Of a DNA stretch of 64,000 bases, positions 1-8,698 are shown in pieces. The first letter of the stretch is position 1. The number at the start of each line of letters is the position of its first letter. The stretch spans positions 1 through 64,000 of the forward strand of contig CAWJGF010000015.1 in the NCBI GenBank assembly GCA_963842335.1, written 5' to 3'. The notes beneath the pieces are model-generated. The model did not search any database. It was not told the origin of the DNA and saw nothing but the letters and a program-made list of their open reading frames with translations. This stretch comes from PALSA-600 sp963842335. GTDB lineage: Bacteria > Actinomycetota > Thermoleophilia > Gaiellales > Gaiellaceae. Both the position numbers and the translations under genes were made by a program.

Positions 1-105
1 CGGACCCGCTCCCCGCGTCCGGTGAACAATCGCGAGGGAGAGGACCGCGGCCAGCAACGCAAGCCCTGCCAGCGCAATCTCGCGCACCGCGAGCTGGGGT
101 CTCAT
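1..105 (-). CDS. N-terminal fragment of a membrane protein, cut by the left edge
   Basis: An open frame starts at ATG (105, minus strand) and runs off the left edge without a stop. The 35 visible residues begin MRPQLAVREI and form one hydrophobic segment (about residues 9-26) followed by Arg-rich sequence, so this looks like a single N-terminal membrane anchor or signal anchor. It starts 22 bp after the stop of the upstream membrane protein (128-934) and probably shares its transcript. No clear ribosome binding site is visible. The family cannot be named from this much sequence. Confidence 0.5.
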   Translation of the reverse strand, partial: MRPQLAVREIALAGLALLAAVLSLAIVHRTRGAGP

Positions 106-127
106 GCGGGAACGTTGCGAGGCACCA

Positions 128-934
128 TCACGGCCTACCCCCACCGGGCCGCGAGCCGGGAAGCGATCGAGCGCCTCCGGGTCGTGCGGGCACCTCGATC
201 GTGGCCGGCGCCTCACCGCCCCCGCGGCCGAACCGCCGGCGCGCCGGCGCTTCCGCAAACGGGTCGAGGCTGTACTTCGCGACGCCGTACTGCGCAGCAC
301 CGTTGTCCAGCCCGGCGAGTGCGAGTACCCGGGCCTCCCGCGCGGCGGCGGATTCTTCGTCGTCGCGAGCCTCGTCCGCCGGAAGCGCGAGAGCCGACTC
401 GGGCTCACGGTCGGGCTCGGGCTCAGCCTCGGGCTCGGGCTCCGGCTCCGGCCCCGGGGGTGGTGGCTCGGGCTCCTCGTCGAGCTCTCCCAGCGGTGCG
501 ACCGGCAACTCTGCGACGAGCCAAGGGTCCCGGGCAGCTTGGGGGTCGGCAACGGGCTCGCTCGGCTTGCTCTGCGACTCGGTGACGGGGATCGCGACCG
601 GCCATTCGCCGAGCATCTCCTCGCGGAGCGCCGCCGAGGCGATCCAGGTCGGTGCCTCGTCACGCGCGGCCTCGGGGTACCCGGTCGCCACTTGCTCGAG
701 CGGCTGCGGCGGAGGCAGATTCAACCGCGGCACGTAATACCGCGGCGGCAGGCCGCTCCCGAAGTGCGGCTCCCCGCGCCACGCGGCCCATTCGAGCGCG
801 GCGACGATCACCCAGCCGAGGAACATCACGCCCGCGATCTGGACTGCGGTCAGCTTCGCAAGCGTGAGGCCGACCGCGAGTGCGACGAGAAACAGCGCCT
901 CGAGGACGAACCGCGAACCACGACGGTCAGGCAC
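128..934 (-). CDS. Two-segment membrane protein with an acidic, Pro/Glu-rich cytosolic tail
   Basis: 268 residues from a GTG start preceded by AAGGAGAG. Two membrane segments lie at about residues 9-27 and 31-48. The rest is soluble: first a YYVPRLNLPPPQ stretch, then a low-complexity Glu/Pro/Asp run (about 150-205) and an Arg/Gly-rich end. The gene lies about 100 bp downstream of aspS on the same strand, so it may be the tail of that operon. I do not recognise a named family and infer no enzymatic function. The acidic repeats generate several long spurious frames on the opposite strand. Confidence 0.75.
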   Translation of the reverse strand: MPDRRGSRFVLEALFLVALAVGLTLAKLTAVQIAGVMFLGWVIVAALEWAAWRGEPHFGSGLPPRYYVPRLNLPPPQPLEQVATGYPEAARDEAPTWIASAALREEMLGEWPVAIPVTESQSKPSEPVADPQAARDPWLVAELPVAPLGELDEEPEPPPPGPEPEPEPEAEPEPDREPESALALPADEARDDEESAAAREARVLALAGLDNGAAQYGVAKYSLDPFAEAPARRRFGRGGGEAPATIEVPARPGGARSLPGSRPGGGRP

Positions 935-1033
935 AGGGCTCTCCTTCGACTACGAGACGTCCTCGTCCTCCCCGGGCGCGCTCGCCGGGAACCACTGGGC
1001 GTGGATGCCCCGTCGTTGGCGCGAGAACGAAAA

Positions 1034-2785
1034 TCAGTCCTTGCCCGACCCTTCCTGCGGCAGCGCAGCAATTCCGAGCTCACGGAGTGCCGCGTCCGGA
1101 TACGACGTCGGCGCACCGGTGAGAGGATCGGAGCCACTCGCGATCTTCGGGAACGCGATCACCTGGCGAATGTCCGGCTCGCCCGCCATCCGCGCGACGA
1201 ACCGGTCGATGCCCATCGCGAAGCCGCCATGCGGAGGTGGTCCCATCGCAAGCGCTTCGAGCAAAAAGCCAAATTTGTCGTTCGCGTCCTCGCTGGACAG
1301 GCCCATGGTGCGGAAGACCCTCTGTTGCACAGCCACGTCGTGGATCCGGATCGAGCCCGAGCCGAGCTCCCAGCCGTTCCAGATCAGGTCGTAGTGCTCG
1401 CCGTGGGCGGACTCCGGATCGGACTCGTCCCAGGTCTCGTGCCCTGGGCTCGGCGCGGTGAAGGGATGATGCGTGAACGTCCACCCGCCCTCGTCGGTCC
1501 GCTCGAAGAGCGGGAAGTCGGTCACCCAGTGAAAGAGCTGGGCACCAGTCTCCATCAGGTCGAGCTCGCGACCGAGATGCAGCCGCAGGCCACCGAGGAC
1601 GCGCGCGACCGTGTCCGCATCACCCGCACCGAAGAGCACCGTCGAGCCGGGCGGCGCCGCGAATGCCGAGCGCTCGCCCTCCGAGAGGAACTTCGCGATC
1701 GGCGAACGCACTTCTCCGCTCTCGTCGACCACGATGTACGCCAGCCCCTTCGCTCCCCATTCCTTCGCGACGTCTTCGAGGCGCGCGAGCTCGGCCCGCG
1801 AAAAGGCTTTAGGAGAGACGATGAATCGTACGCACGGTGCATTTGCGAAGACCCCGAACTCGGAGCCACGCGTCACCGACGTCGCATCCTGGATCTCCAT
1901 GCCAAAGCGTAGGTCGGGTTTGTCGTTCCCGAACCGTGCAACCGACTCGGCGTAGGTGAGCCGGGGGAACGGGCGCGTGGGGGCGGAGCGGCCGAGCGCC
2001 TCGAAGGCCGACACGACGGCCGCCTCCATCACGTCGAGGACCTCTTCGCGCTCGGCGAACGCGAGCTCGAGGTCGAGCTGGCGGAACTCGAACTGGCGAT
2101 CGGCACGGAGATCCTCGTCCCGCCAGCAGGTTGCGATCTGGTAGTAGCGATCGACGCCACCGACCATGCAGAGTTGTTTGAAGAGCTGCGGCGACTGCGC
2201 CAGCGCAAAGAATTTGCCGGGTTGCAGGCGAACGGGCGTGAGGAAGTCACGAGCTCCTTCCGGGGTTCCACGCGTCATGCTCGGCGTCCACACGTCGATG
2301 AAGCCGAGCTCGTCCATCGTGCGGCGAATGGCGGAGATGACCGTATGCGAGAGCCGGAGGTTCGACTGCATCCGCTCGGTGCGCAGATCGAGCCACCGGT
2401 AGCGCAAGCGCAACGTCTCGTCGACGTTCTCTTCGTCGAGTTGGAACGGGAGGGGCGTCGAGCGCGAGATGATCGTCAGCCGGTCGACCTGGATCTCGAT
2501 CTCGCCTGTCGGCAGGTTCGGGTTCACCGCCTCGGGAGCGCGCGCAACGACCTCACCTTCTGCCTGGAGGACGAATTCGTTGCGAATCTCGTGGGCGACA
2601 GCGGCCGGCTCCGCCGCTCGATCCGGGTTGACGACGAGCTGGAGCTTGCCCGTATGGTCGCGGAGGTCGACGAACACCAGCCCGCCGTGGTCGCGACGCG
2701 TGTCGGCCCAGCCGGCGACGGTGACGCGCTTGCCGATGTCACCGATGCCGAGGTCACCGCAGTAGAGATCGCGCCAGGACGTCAT
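1034..2785 (-). CDS. aspS: Aspartate--tRNA ligase (probably the non-discriminating Asp/Asn type)
   Basis: 583 residues, the usual length of bacterial AspRS, which charges tRNA-Asp with aspartate in the cytoplasm. The N-terminal OB-fold anticodon domain (about 1-110) is followed by the class II catalytic core with motif 2 (WRDEDLRADRQFEF) and motif 3 (GIDRFVARMAG), plus the bacterial insertion domain between them. The N-terminal domain reads RRDHGG with His33; from established AspRS work, His at this position is typical of enzymes that also charge tRNA-Asn for the GatCAB amidotransferase, whereas Leu marks discriminating enzymes. The start ATG overlaps the hisS stop as ATGA (2782-2785), so the two are translationally coupled. 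Confidence 0.97.
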   Translation of the reverse strand: MTSWRDLYCGDLGIGDIGKRVTVAGWADTRRDHGGLVFVDLRDHTGKLQLVVNPDRAAEPAAVAHEIRNEFVLQAEGEVVARAPEAVNPNLPTGEIEIQVDRLTIISRSTPLPFQLDEENVDETLRLRYRWLDLRTERMQSNLRLSHTVISAIRRTMDELGFIDVWTPSMTRGTPEGARDFLTPVRLQPGKFFALAQSPQLFKQLCMVGGVDRYYQIATCWRDEDLRADRQFEFRQLDLELAFAEREEVLDVMEAAVVSAFEALGRSAPTRPFPRLTYAESVARFGNDKPDLRFGMEIQDATSVTRGSEFGVFANAPCVRFIVSPKAFSRAELARLEDVAKEWGAKGLAYIVVDESGEVRSPIAKFLSEGERSAFAAPPGSTVLFGAGDADTVARVLGGLRLHLGRELDLMETGAQLFHWVTDFPLFERTDEGGWTFTHHPFTAPSPGHETWDESDPESAHGEHYDLIWNGWELGSGSIRIHDVAVQQRVFRTMGLSSEDANDKFGFLLEALAMGPPPHGGFAMGIDRFVARMAGEPDIRQVIAFPKIASGSDPLTGAPTSYPDAALRELGIAALPQEGSGKD

Positions 2786-4020
2786 TGGTTGATGAGGGTA
2801 GCGACGAGGTCGTCGAGCGAGACGAGCTGCTCGGCGGCGCCTTCGCGGCGTACCGACGCGCTGCGCTCTGTGATCACGACGACGGTGTGGGCGTGCGTGC
2901 GCCCAGCCTGGGTCAGCTGCCCTTTCAGGGAACGGCCTGCGTAGTCGGCGTCGGCCGAGATCCCCGCCCGCCGCAACTCGGCGAGCAGGCCCAGCACTTC
3001 GTCGCGCGGCGCGCTCTCGTCAGTGACGAGGAACACGTCGATCCCCGAGGGCTCGGCCGCGATCCCTTCGAGCTCGAGCGCGAGCAGCAACCTCTCGAGG
3101 CCAGCTCCGAAACCGATCCCGGGTGTCGCTGGCCCACCGATCGCTTCGACGAGCCCGTCGTAGCGACCGCCTCCGCAGATCGCCGAGTTCGCGTTCTCGA
3201 ACGGGGCGATGAACTCGAAGGTCGTGCGCGAGTAGTAGTCGAGTCCGCGCACGAGCGTCGCGTCGAGGACATACGGCACGCCGTAGAGCTCGAGTTGCGC
3301 GCGCACGCGGTCGAAGTGCTCGCGGCACCCCTCACACAGAGACTCACCGATCTTCGGTGCTCCCTCGAGGGCGGTGCGAAGCACGGGATTCTTGACGTCG
3401 AAGACCTGGAGCGGGCTCGTCGCCCGCTTGTGGCGCGCGTCATCGTCGAGCAGCTCGGCGTGCTCGTCGAGCCACGCGTTCAGCCGCTCGACGTACGCAG
3501 GGCGACAGTTCGCATCGCCGATCGAGTTCAGGTGCAGCTGCCACTTCGTCACGCCGAGCCGCCGCAGGAGCTCGACGTACAGCTGGATGATCTCGGCGTC
3601 GAGCGCCGGGTCGGCCGAGCCGATCGCCTCGACGGACAGCTGGTAGTGCTCGCGATAGCGGCCTTTGCCAGGCGCGCCGTAGCGATACATCGGCGCGATC
3701 GTGTACGCCTTCACCGGCTGCGGCTCGCGCTGCATTCCATGCTCGAGATACGCGCGCGCGATCGGAGCGGTGCCCTCGGGGCGCAGCGTCAGCGGCCGGT
3801 CGCTGCGATCCGTGAAGTTGTACATCTCCTTGTGCACGACATCCGAGGCCTCGCCCGCCGTGCGCGCAAAGAGCCCTGTGTCTTCGAACGCCGGTGTCTG
3901 AATGCGACCCCAGCCGTAGAGCGCGGTCACCTCCTCCACCGTGCGGACCACATGCCACCAGTTGGCGTCCGCGGGCAGGACGTCGTGCGTTCCGCGCGGC
4001 GCCTGGAACTTCGCGCTCAC
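2782..4020 (-). CDS. hisS: Histidine--tRNA ligase
   Basis: 412 residues, normal for bacterial HisRS, which charges tRNA-His. Visible marks are the N-terminal PRGTHDVLP, motif 2 region (MYRYGAPGKGRYREHYQ), HisA motifs (LVRGLDYYSRT and AICGGGRYDGL), motif 3 (GIGFGAGLERLLLAL) and a C-terminal anticodon-binding domain ending near LDDLVATL. The frame is open about 400 bp further upstream, but homology begins at a GTG at 4020, which overlaps the stop of the preceding hydrolase as GTGA (4017-4020); I chose that start. It is the middle gene of a tightly overlapped hydrolase-hisS-aspS operon. Confidence 0.96.
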   Translation of the reverse strand: MSAKFQAPRGTHDVLPADANWWHVVRTVEEVTALYGWGRIQTPAFEDTGLFARTAGEASDVVHKEMYNFTDRSDRPLTLRPEGTAPIARAYLEHGMQREPQPVKAYTIAPMYRYGAPGKGRYREHYQLSVEAIGSADPALDAEIIQLYVELLRRLGVTKWQLHLNSIGDANCRPAYVERLNAWLDEHAELLDDDARHKRATSPLQVFDVKNPVLRTALEGAPKIGESLCEGCREHFDRVRAQLELYGVPYVLDATLVRGLDYYSRTTFEFIAPFENANSAICGGGRYDGLVEAIGGPATPGIGFGAGLERLLLALELEGIAAEPSGIDVFLVTDESAPRDEVLGLLAELRRAGISADADYAGRSLKGQLTQAGRTHAHTVVVITERSASVRREGAAEQLVSLDDLVATLINQ

Positions 4021-4655
4021 GCTTGCGGTGCCCGGAGCTCGCTCAGAAACGGGTTCGTCTGTAGCTCGCGGCCGAGAGTCGTTGCAGGCCCGTGACCGGG
4101 GTAGACGATGGTGTCGAGCGGAAATCGTTCGACGAGCGCACGGATCGAGGCGAGGAGGGTGTCCCAGTCGCCTCCTTCGAGGTCGTGGCGGCCCACGGAA
4201 CCTGCGAACAGAACATCGCCGGCGAAGAGCTGCCCGTCGGCGTGGAACGCGATGTGCCCCGGCGAGTGCCCCGGTACGTCGAGCACCTCGAAGTCGATGC
4301 CCGCGACGGTGATCGCATCCCCGCCTGCGACAACGTGCGCAGGGTCGTGCGCGGCGACGGGGAAGCCACCACGCGGCGTGCCCGTCCGGAGCGCCTCGAC
4401 CTCGCCCGCCGGAGCCCACACCTCTGCGCCGCTGCCATCGGCAAGGGCGGCCACGCCGCCGATGTGATCGACGTCGGTGTGCGTAACGAGAATCCCGCCC
4501 GTGGCCGCGCCCATCCGGGCAAGGTCGAGGCGGAGGTACGTCGGATCGTCGCCCGGGTCGATCACCGCAGCCTGCGCCGCGCCGCGCTCGGAGCGCACGA
4601 CGTAGCAGTTGCTCTTGAAAGGCCCCATCACGAAGCTGTCGACGACAAGCGGCAT
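4017..4655 (-). CDS. Metallo-beta-lactamase fold hydrolase (glyoxalase II-like)
   Basis: 212 residues from ATG at 4655. The fold is shown by the motif THTDVDHIGG (His59-Thr-Asp61-Val-Asp63-His64), then VPGHSPGHIAF (third metal His), LFAGDVLFAGSVGR and the last metal ligand in YPGHGPATT. Proteins of this size are usually hydroxyacylglutathione hydrolase-like thioesterases. The second position of the canonical HxHxDH is Asp here, a variant known in other branches such as ComEC C-terminal domains, so metal binding may differ. It lies first in the operon with hisS and aspS (GTGA overlap). The substrate cannot be told from sequence; the long upstream extension of the frame is antisense to the cupin gene. 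Confidence 0.88.
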   Translation of the reverse strand: MPLVVDSFVMGPFKSNCYVVRSERGAAQAAVIDPGDDPTYLRLDLARMGAATGGILVTHTDVDHIGGVAALADGSGAEVWAPAGEVEALRTGTPRGGFPVAAHDPAHVVAGGDAITVAGIDFEVLDVPGHSPGHIAFHADGQLFAGDVLFAGSVGRHDLEGGDWDTLLASIRALVERFPLDTIVYPGHGPATTLGRELQTNPFLSELRAPQA

Positions 4656-4697
4656 GGCGAGCGTTTGAGTGTATCCAGGCGGGGAAACACCTCTCGC

Positions 4698-5042
4698 ATG
4701 CAGCGCTGGGACCTCCTCGACCTCGATGCGCCCGACGGAGCCCGCGACCCGATCGTGCTCCACTCCGACGACGGAGCTCGGGCCGTCCTGATCGTTCTCA
4801 GCCCCGGGCAGTCGCTCGGCGACCACCAGGTGAAGGAGAACACGTGGCTGACGGTGCTCGACGGCACGGTCGAGATCACGGTCGACAGCAAAGCGTGGCA
4901 TGCAGATCGCGGCACGATGGTGCGCTTCGCGCCGGACGAGCGGCACGCGCTGCGCAGCGAGAACGGCGCACGCCTGCTCTTGCTGCTCGCACCGTGGCCG
5001 GGTGAGGGTCACTACCGTGGCGGCGGCTCCGCCACGCCGTAA
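4698..5042 (+). CDS. Small cupin-domain protein
   Basis: 114 residues, a single beta-barrel cupin domain. The region LGDHQVKENTWLTVLDGTVEI resembles cupin motif 1 and DRGTMVRFAPDERHAL resembles motif 2 with its His. One or two of the usual metal ligands (a HxH pair) are not obvious, so it may be a non-catalytic or weak metal cupin. It is divergent from the metallo-hydrolase with only 42 bp between the starts, and ends 3 bp before the convergent membrane-protein gene. The role is unknown; such proteins often bind small acids or act as redox or sensor modules. Confidence 0.8.
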   Translation: MQRWDLLDLDAPDGARDPIVLHSDDGARAVLIVLSPGQSLGDHQVKENTWLTVLDGTVEITVDSKAWHADRGTMVRFAPDERHALRSENGARLLLLLAPWPGEGHYRGGGSATP

Positions 5043-5045
5043 CGG

Positions 5046-5480
5046 CTACTTCTTCTCGGCCGCCTTGGCGAGCCGCCGCTCGTACGTGCGATATGCCGTT
5101 CGGTCGATCCAGAACGTGAGCGGGATGAAGGCCAGCCCGTAGAAGATCCCGATCGCGAGCCGCTGCGGCAACGGGCCGCTCTTGAAGATGAAGATGAACG
5201 CGACCAGCATCAGGCCGCCCATCGTTCCACCGCGCTTGATCGCCCGCCGCCATGACGGCAACGGTGGCACGCGCATCGCCCGCGCCGGCCGAGCCGGCTT
5301 TGCCTTCGCCTTCCCGGCAGGCGGCTTCGCCGCAGCGCGGTCCTTCTGCTTGGCTTCGCGTTCGGCGCGCAGCTCCTCGGGGTCGACTGCGACCTCGTTC
5401 CCGTCACTGTCGAGCAAGACGGTCTCGTACTCGTGACGGAAGGTCTTCTCGCGCCGGCGGCGCTGCTTCTTCGTGGGCAT
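5046..5480 (-). CDS. Small basic membrane protein downstream of hutI
   Basis: 144 residues. The N-terminal half is highly charged (MPTKKQRRRREK..., then Glu/Lys/Ala-rich), followed by two membrane segments at about 88-100 and 108-124 and a basic end. It starts 11 bp after hutI, so it is probably the last gene of the histidine-degradation transcript. The highly basic amino end suggests it faces the cytoplasm and may contact RNA or ribosomes, but this is a guess. No named family was recognised. Confidence 0.7.
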   Translation of the reverse strand: MPTKKQRRRREKTFRHEYETVLLDSDGNEVAVDPEELRAEREAKQKDRAAAKPPAGKAKAKPARPARAMRVPPLPSWRRAIKRGGTMGGLMLVAFIFIFKSGPLPQRLAIGIFYGLAFIPLTFWIDRTAYRTYERRLAKAAEKK

Positions 5481-5491
5481 GTGCGGTCAGG

Positions 5492-6733
5492 TTACCGCCG
5501 GTGCGCGACCCGTCCGCCGACGATCACTGTCGCGATGAGGTCCCCCGCGAGGTGATAGCAGAGGTAGCGCCAGTCCGGAGCGTCGAGCAGGACGATGTCC
5601 GCCCGGAGTCCCGATTCGATCCGGCCGCGCTCGGACGCGCAGCCGAGGACGTGCGCAGCGTTCACGGTCACCGCGGCAAGCGCCTCGGTGGGCGAGAGTT
5701 TCAGCTGCGTGCACGCGAGCGAGGAGACGAGCGGCAGGCTGGTCGTGAACGAGCTCCCCGGGTTGAAGTCGCTCGCAAGCGCGATCGCCGCGCCGGCGTC
5801 GACGAGCGCACGGGCGGGCGGCATCGGCCGATCGAGGAAGAGCGCGCTCGCCGGCAGCAAGACACCGGTGACTGTGCTGCCCGCGAGCAACCGCGCCCCC
5901 TCTACCCCGGTCGCCTCGAGGTGGTCGACGGAGCGGGCGCCCAACTCGACCGCGAGCGGGACGGCGCCGCTCTCGGTGAACTGGTCGCCGTGGAGCCGCA
6001 GGGCGAGACCGGCGTCGCGGCAGGCGGTGAGATAACGCCTTGCCTGTGTCGCATCGAAGGCACCTCGCTCGAGGAACACGTCGGCGGCATTCGCAACTTT
6101 GGCGGCCGCGGGCAGCACCTCCTCGAGGGCGAAGTCGAGATAGGCGTCCGGGCCGTCGAACTCGGGCGGGACCGCATGAGCGCCGAGCCAGGTCGGCGAG
6201 CCTCCCGCCGCGCGGACCGCACCGAGGGACGCAAGCTCGGTCTCGCGGTCGAGGCCATAGCCTGACTTCCCTTCCCAGGTCGTCGTGCCGTCGCGCAGCA
6301 TCCAACCGGCGTGCCGGGCGACCCGAGCGTTGAGGTCATCCTCGCCGAGCGCCCGCGTCGCGCGCACCGTGGCGAGGATGCCGCCACCCGCTGCATGCAG
6401 CTCTTCGTAGCCGGCCCCAGCGGCGCGCAGCGAGAACTCCTCCACCCGGTCGCCACCCCACGCCGGATGGGTGTGGCAGTCGACGAGGCCCGGGATCGCG
6501 CTCTGGCCGCGGCCGTCGATCTCCTCGACCTCGCCGTCCAGCGGGCGCAGGTCGCGCATGCGCCCGACGGCTTCGATCGCACCGTCGCGCATGAGCACGA
6601 AACCGTCCTCGATCACGCGAACGTCTTTCAGCTCGGCTCCACGCAACGGCGCACCGCTCGACCCGGGCGATGCGATCTGCGCGAGGTCACGGACGAGCAG
6701 GCGGGTGGTGAGCAGACCAGGCGTGCCGGTCAC
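5492..6733 (-). CDS. hutI: Imidazolonepropionase
   Basis: 413 residues, the usual length. It hydrolyses 4-imidazolone-5-propanoate to N-formimidoyl-glutamate, third step of histidine degradation, in the cytoplasm. It is an amidohydrolase-fold enzyme: DCHTHPAWGG gives the metal-binding His87 and His89, followed by the substrate segment GKSGYGLD, then LRLHGDQF, SVDHLE and ALASDFNPGS, which carry the remaining metal and catalytic residues. The ATG at 6733 follows the hutU stop by a single base, so the genes are co-transcribed. Confidence 0.96.
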   Translation of the reverse strand: MTGTPGLLTTRLLVRDLAQIASPGSSGAPLRGAELKDVRVIEDGFVLMRDGAIEAVGRMRDLRPLDGEVEEIDGRGQSAIPGLVDCHTHPAWGGDRVEEFSLRAAGAGYEELHAAGGGILATVRATRALGEDDLNARVARHAGWMLRDGTTTWEGKSGYGLDRETELASLGAVRAAGGSPTWLGAHAVPPEFDGPDAYLDFALEEVLPAAAKVANAADVFLERGAFDATQARRYLTACRDAGLALRLHGDQFTESGAVPLAVELGARSVDHLEATGVEGARLLAGSTVTGVLLPASALFLDRPMPPARALVDAGAAIALASDFNPGSSFTTSLPLVSSLACTQLKLSPTEALAAVTVNAAHVLGCASERGRIESGLRADIVLLDAPDWRYLCYHLAGDLIATVIVGGRVAHRR

Positions 6734-6734
6734 C

Positions 6735-8438
6735 TCAGGTGAGGTGACTCGGCGTCGTCAGGCCGTGCTCCTGCGCTGCCGCGACCGCCTCGGGATAGCC
6801 CGCATCGAGGTGCCGCACGACGCCCATCCCAGGATCGGAGGTGAGCACGCGCTCGAGACGCTCCGCCATCTCAGCGGTGCCGTCGGCGACCACGACCATG
6901 CCGGCGTGGATCGAGTTGCCGATGCCGACGCCGCCGCCGTGATGCACGCTGACCCAGGTAGCGCCCGCCGCCACGTTGACGAGCGCGTTCAGGATCGGCC
7001 AGTCGGCGATCGCGTCCGAACCGTCCAGCATCGCCTCGGTCTCGCGGTAGGGCGAGGCGACCGACCCGGCGTCGAGATGGTCGCGCCCGATCACGATCGG
7101 CGCCTTGACGCCGCCCGAGCGAACGAGCTCGTTGATCGCGAGTCCCGCCTTGGCGCGATCGCCGAGACCGAGCCAGCAGATGCGTGCGGGCAACCCCTGG
7201 AACGCGACCCGTCCGGGCGCGATCGCAAGCCAGCGCTGCAGGAGCTCGTCATCGGGGAAGAGGGCGAGGAGCAGCTCGTCGATCGCGGCAATGTCGGCCG
7301 GTTCACCGGACAGCGCGGCCCAGCGAAACGGCCCGATGCCGCGGCAGAAGAGCGGCCGGATATAGGCCGGGACGAAGCCCGGGTATGAGAAGGCATCCGC
7401 TACGCCTGCCGCTTCGGCCTCACCTCGCAGGTTGTTGCCATAATCGAAAACATAGCTTCCGGCCCGGACGTACTCGAGCAGCGCCTCGACGTGACGGGCA
7501 ATCGACTCGCGGGCGCGCCGCAGGTACTCGTCCGGATCCGACGAGCGCAACGCAGCCGCCTCCTCGACGGACAGGCCACGCGGGATGTAGCCGGTCAGCG
7601 GGTCGTGAGCCGCGGTCTGATCGGTGACGAGATCGAAGTGCTCGCCGCGTCGCGCCAGCTCCGGCACCACGTCGGCGGCGTTGCCGAGCAGCCCGACCGA
7701 AAGCGCCCGGCCTTCGCCTGCAGCGGCCCGGACGCGCGCGAGCGCGTCGTCGAGTGACTCGGTCGCTTCGTCGAGGTAACGCGTATCGAGACGCCGTTCG
7801 ATGCGAGCGGGGTCGACTTCGATGCAGAGCACGGCTGCTCCGGCGAGTGTCCCGGCGAGCGGTTGGGCGCCGCCCATCCCACCGAGCCCTGCGGTCAAGA
7901 TCGTGCGGCCGGAGAGCGACGACGATCCGAAATGCTTCTGACCGGCCGCGCCAAACGTCTGGTAGGTCCCTTGGAGGATGCCCTGCGTGCCGATGTAGAT
8001 CCAGGAGCCGGCCGTCATCTGCCCGAACATCGTCAGCCCTTCGGCCTCGAGACGCCGGAACTCGTCCCAGGTCGCCCATCTCGGAACGAGGAGCGAGTTC
8101 GCGATCAGGACGCGTGGCGAGTGCGCCGTCGTGCGGAACACGGCGACCGGCTTGCCCGACTGGACGAGCAGCGTCTCGTCGTCGGCGAGGGTCAGGAGCG
8201 CCCGGACAATCGCCTTCAGTGCGTCATGGGAGCGAGCTGCTTTGCCGGTGCCCCCGTACACGACGAGCTCCTCCGGCCGCTCCGCGACCTCACGGTCGAG
8301 GTTGTTCAAGAGCATCCGCAGCGGCGCCTCGGTCGCCCAAGACCGGGCGTTCAAGTGCGAGCCACGCGGCGCGCGCACGGCCGAGAGATCTCCGCAGAGC
8401 GACTCGACGAGCGCGTCGACCGACGGAGCGACGGTCAC
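6735..8438 (-). CDS. hutU: Urocanate hydratase
   Basis: 567 residues from a GTG at 8438; urocanases are about 550-560 residues. It converts urocanate to 4-imidazolone-5-propanoate with tightly bound NAD+, second step of the pathway. Characteristic stretches are YGGTGKAARSHDA, MTAGSWIYIGTQGILQGTYQT, the NAD region TAGLGGMGGAQP, YIRPLFCRGIGPFRW with the conserved Cys, and VSVHHGGGVGIGNS. The frame extends about 270 bp upstream, but the GTG start overlaps the small membrane protein stop as GTGA (8435-8438) and matches the family length. It sits between that gene and hutI. Confidence 0.96.
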   Translation of the reverse strand: MTVAPSVDALVESLCGDLSAVRAPRGSHLNARSWATEAPLRMLLNNLDREVAERPEELVVYGGTGKAARSHDALKAIVRALLTLADDETLLVQSGKPVAVFRTTAHSPRVLIANSLLVPRWATWDEFRRLEAEGLTMFGQMTAGSWIYIGTQGILQGTYQTFGAAGQKHFGSSSLSGRTILTAGLGGMGGAQPLAGTLAGAAVLCIEVDPARIERRLDTRYLDEATESLDDALARVRAAAGEGRALSVGLLGNAADVVPELARRGEHFDLVTDQTAAHDPLTGYIPRGLSVEEAAALRSSDPDEYLRRARESIARHVEALLEYVRAGSYVFDYGNNLRGEAEAAGVADAFSYPGFVPAYIRPLFCRGIGPFRWAALSGEPADIAAIDELLLALFPDDELLQRWLAIAPGRVAFQGLPARICWLGLGDRAKAGLAINELVRSGGVKAPIVIGRDHLDAGSVASPYRETEAMLDGSDAIADWPILNALVNVAAGATWVSVHHGGGVGIGNSIHAGMVVVADGTAEMAERLERVLTSDPGMGVVRHLDAGYPEAVAAAQEHGLTTPSHLT

Positions 8439-8698
8439 GGCCCGGGCGTTCCGTTCTCGGCATCGCGTCGCGCAGCGGCCTGATCCTTCGCGCGCCAGCG
8501 ATAGACATTCCACGCGGTCGCGATCACGAAGAACAACACCGCGATCAGCGCCGCCTTGGCGAGCCCTCCGCCGGTGATCCACGCAAAGAGCACGATGATC
8601 ACAGCGAGCACGGCGTAGACGATCAGCGTGTCGCGGTACGGATGCTTGGGCGGCGGCGTCTCCGGCACCTCCCATTGCAGGCGACGAGGACGACTCAT
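8435..8698 (-). CDS. Small two-segment membrane protein inside the hut operon
   Basis: 87 residues: a polar N-terminus rich in Pro (residues 10-20), two membrane helices (about 25-42 and 46-65), and a charged C-terminus (YRWRAKDQAAARRDAE). It overlaps hutH by ATGA at its start and hutU by GTGA at its end, so its translation is tied to both. That strict sandwiching implies a role linked to histidine use, perhaps a membrane tether or a small transport subunit, but nothing in the sequence shows which. No family was recognised. Confidence 0.75.
   Translation of the reverse strand: MSRPRRLQWEVPETPPPKHPYRDTLIVYAVLAVIIVLFAWITGGGLAKAALIAVLFFVIATAWNVYRWRAKDQAAARRDAENGTPGP

Noticed and set aside
104..1912. 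Long plus-strand frame opposite the acidic membrane protein and aspS
   Set aside because: It lies antisense to two coherent minus-strand genes and has Arg-rich, motif-free translation typical of high-GC shadow frames.
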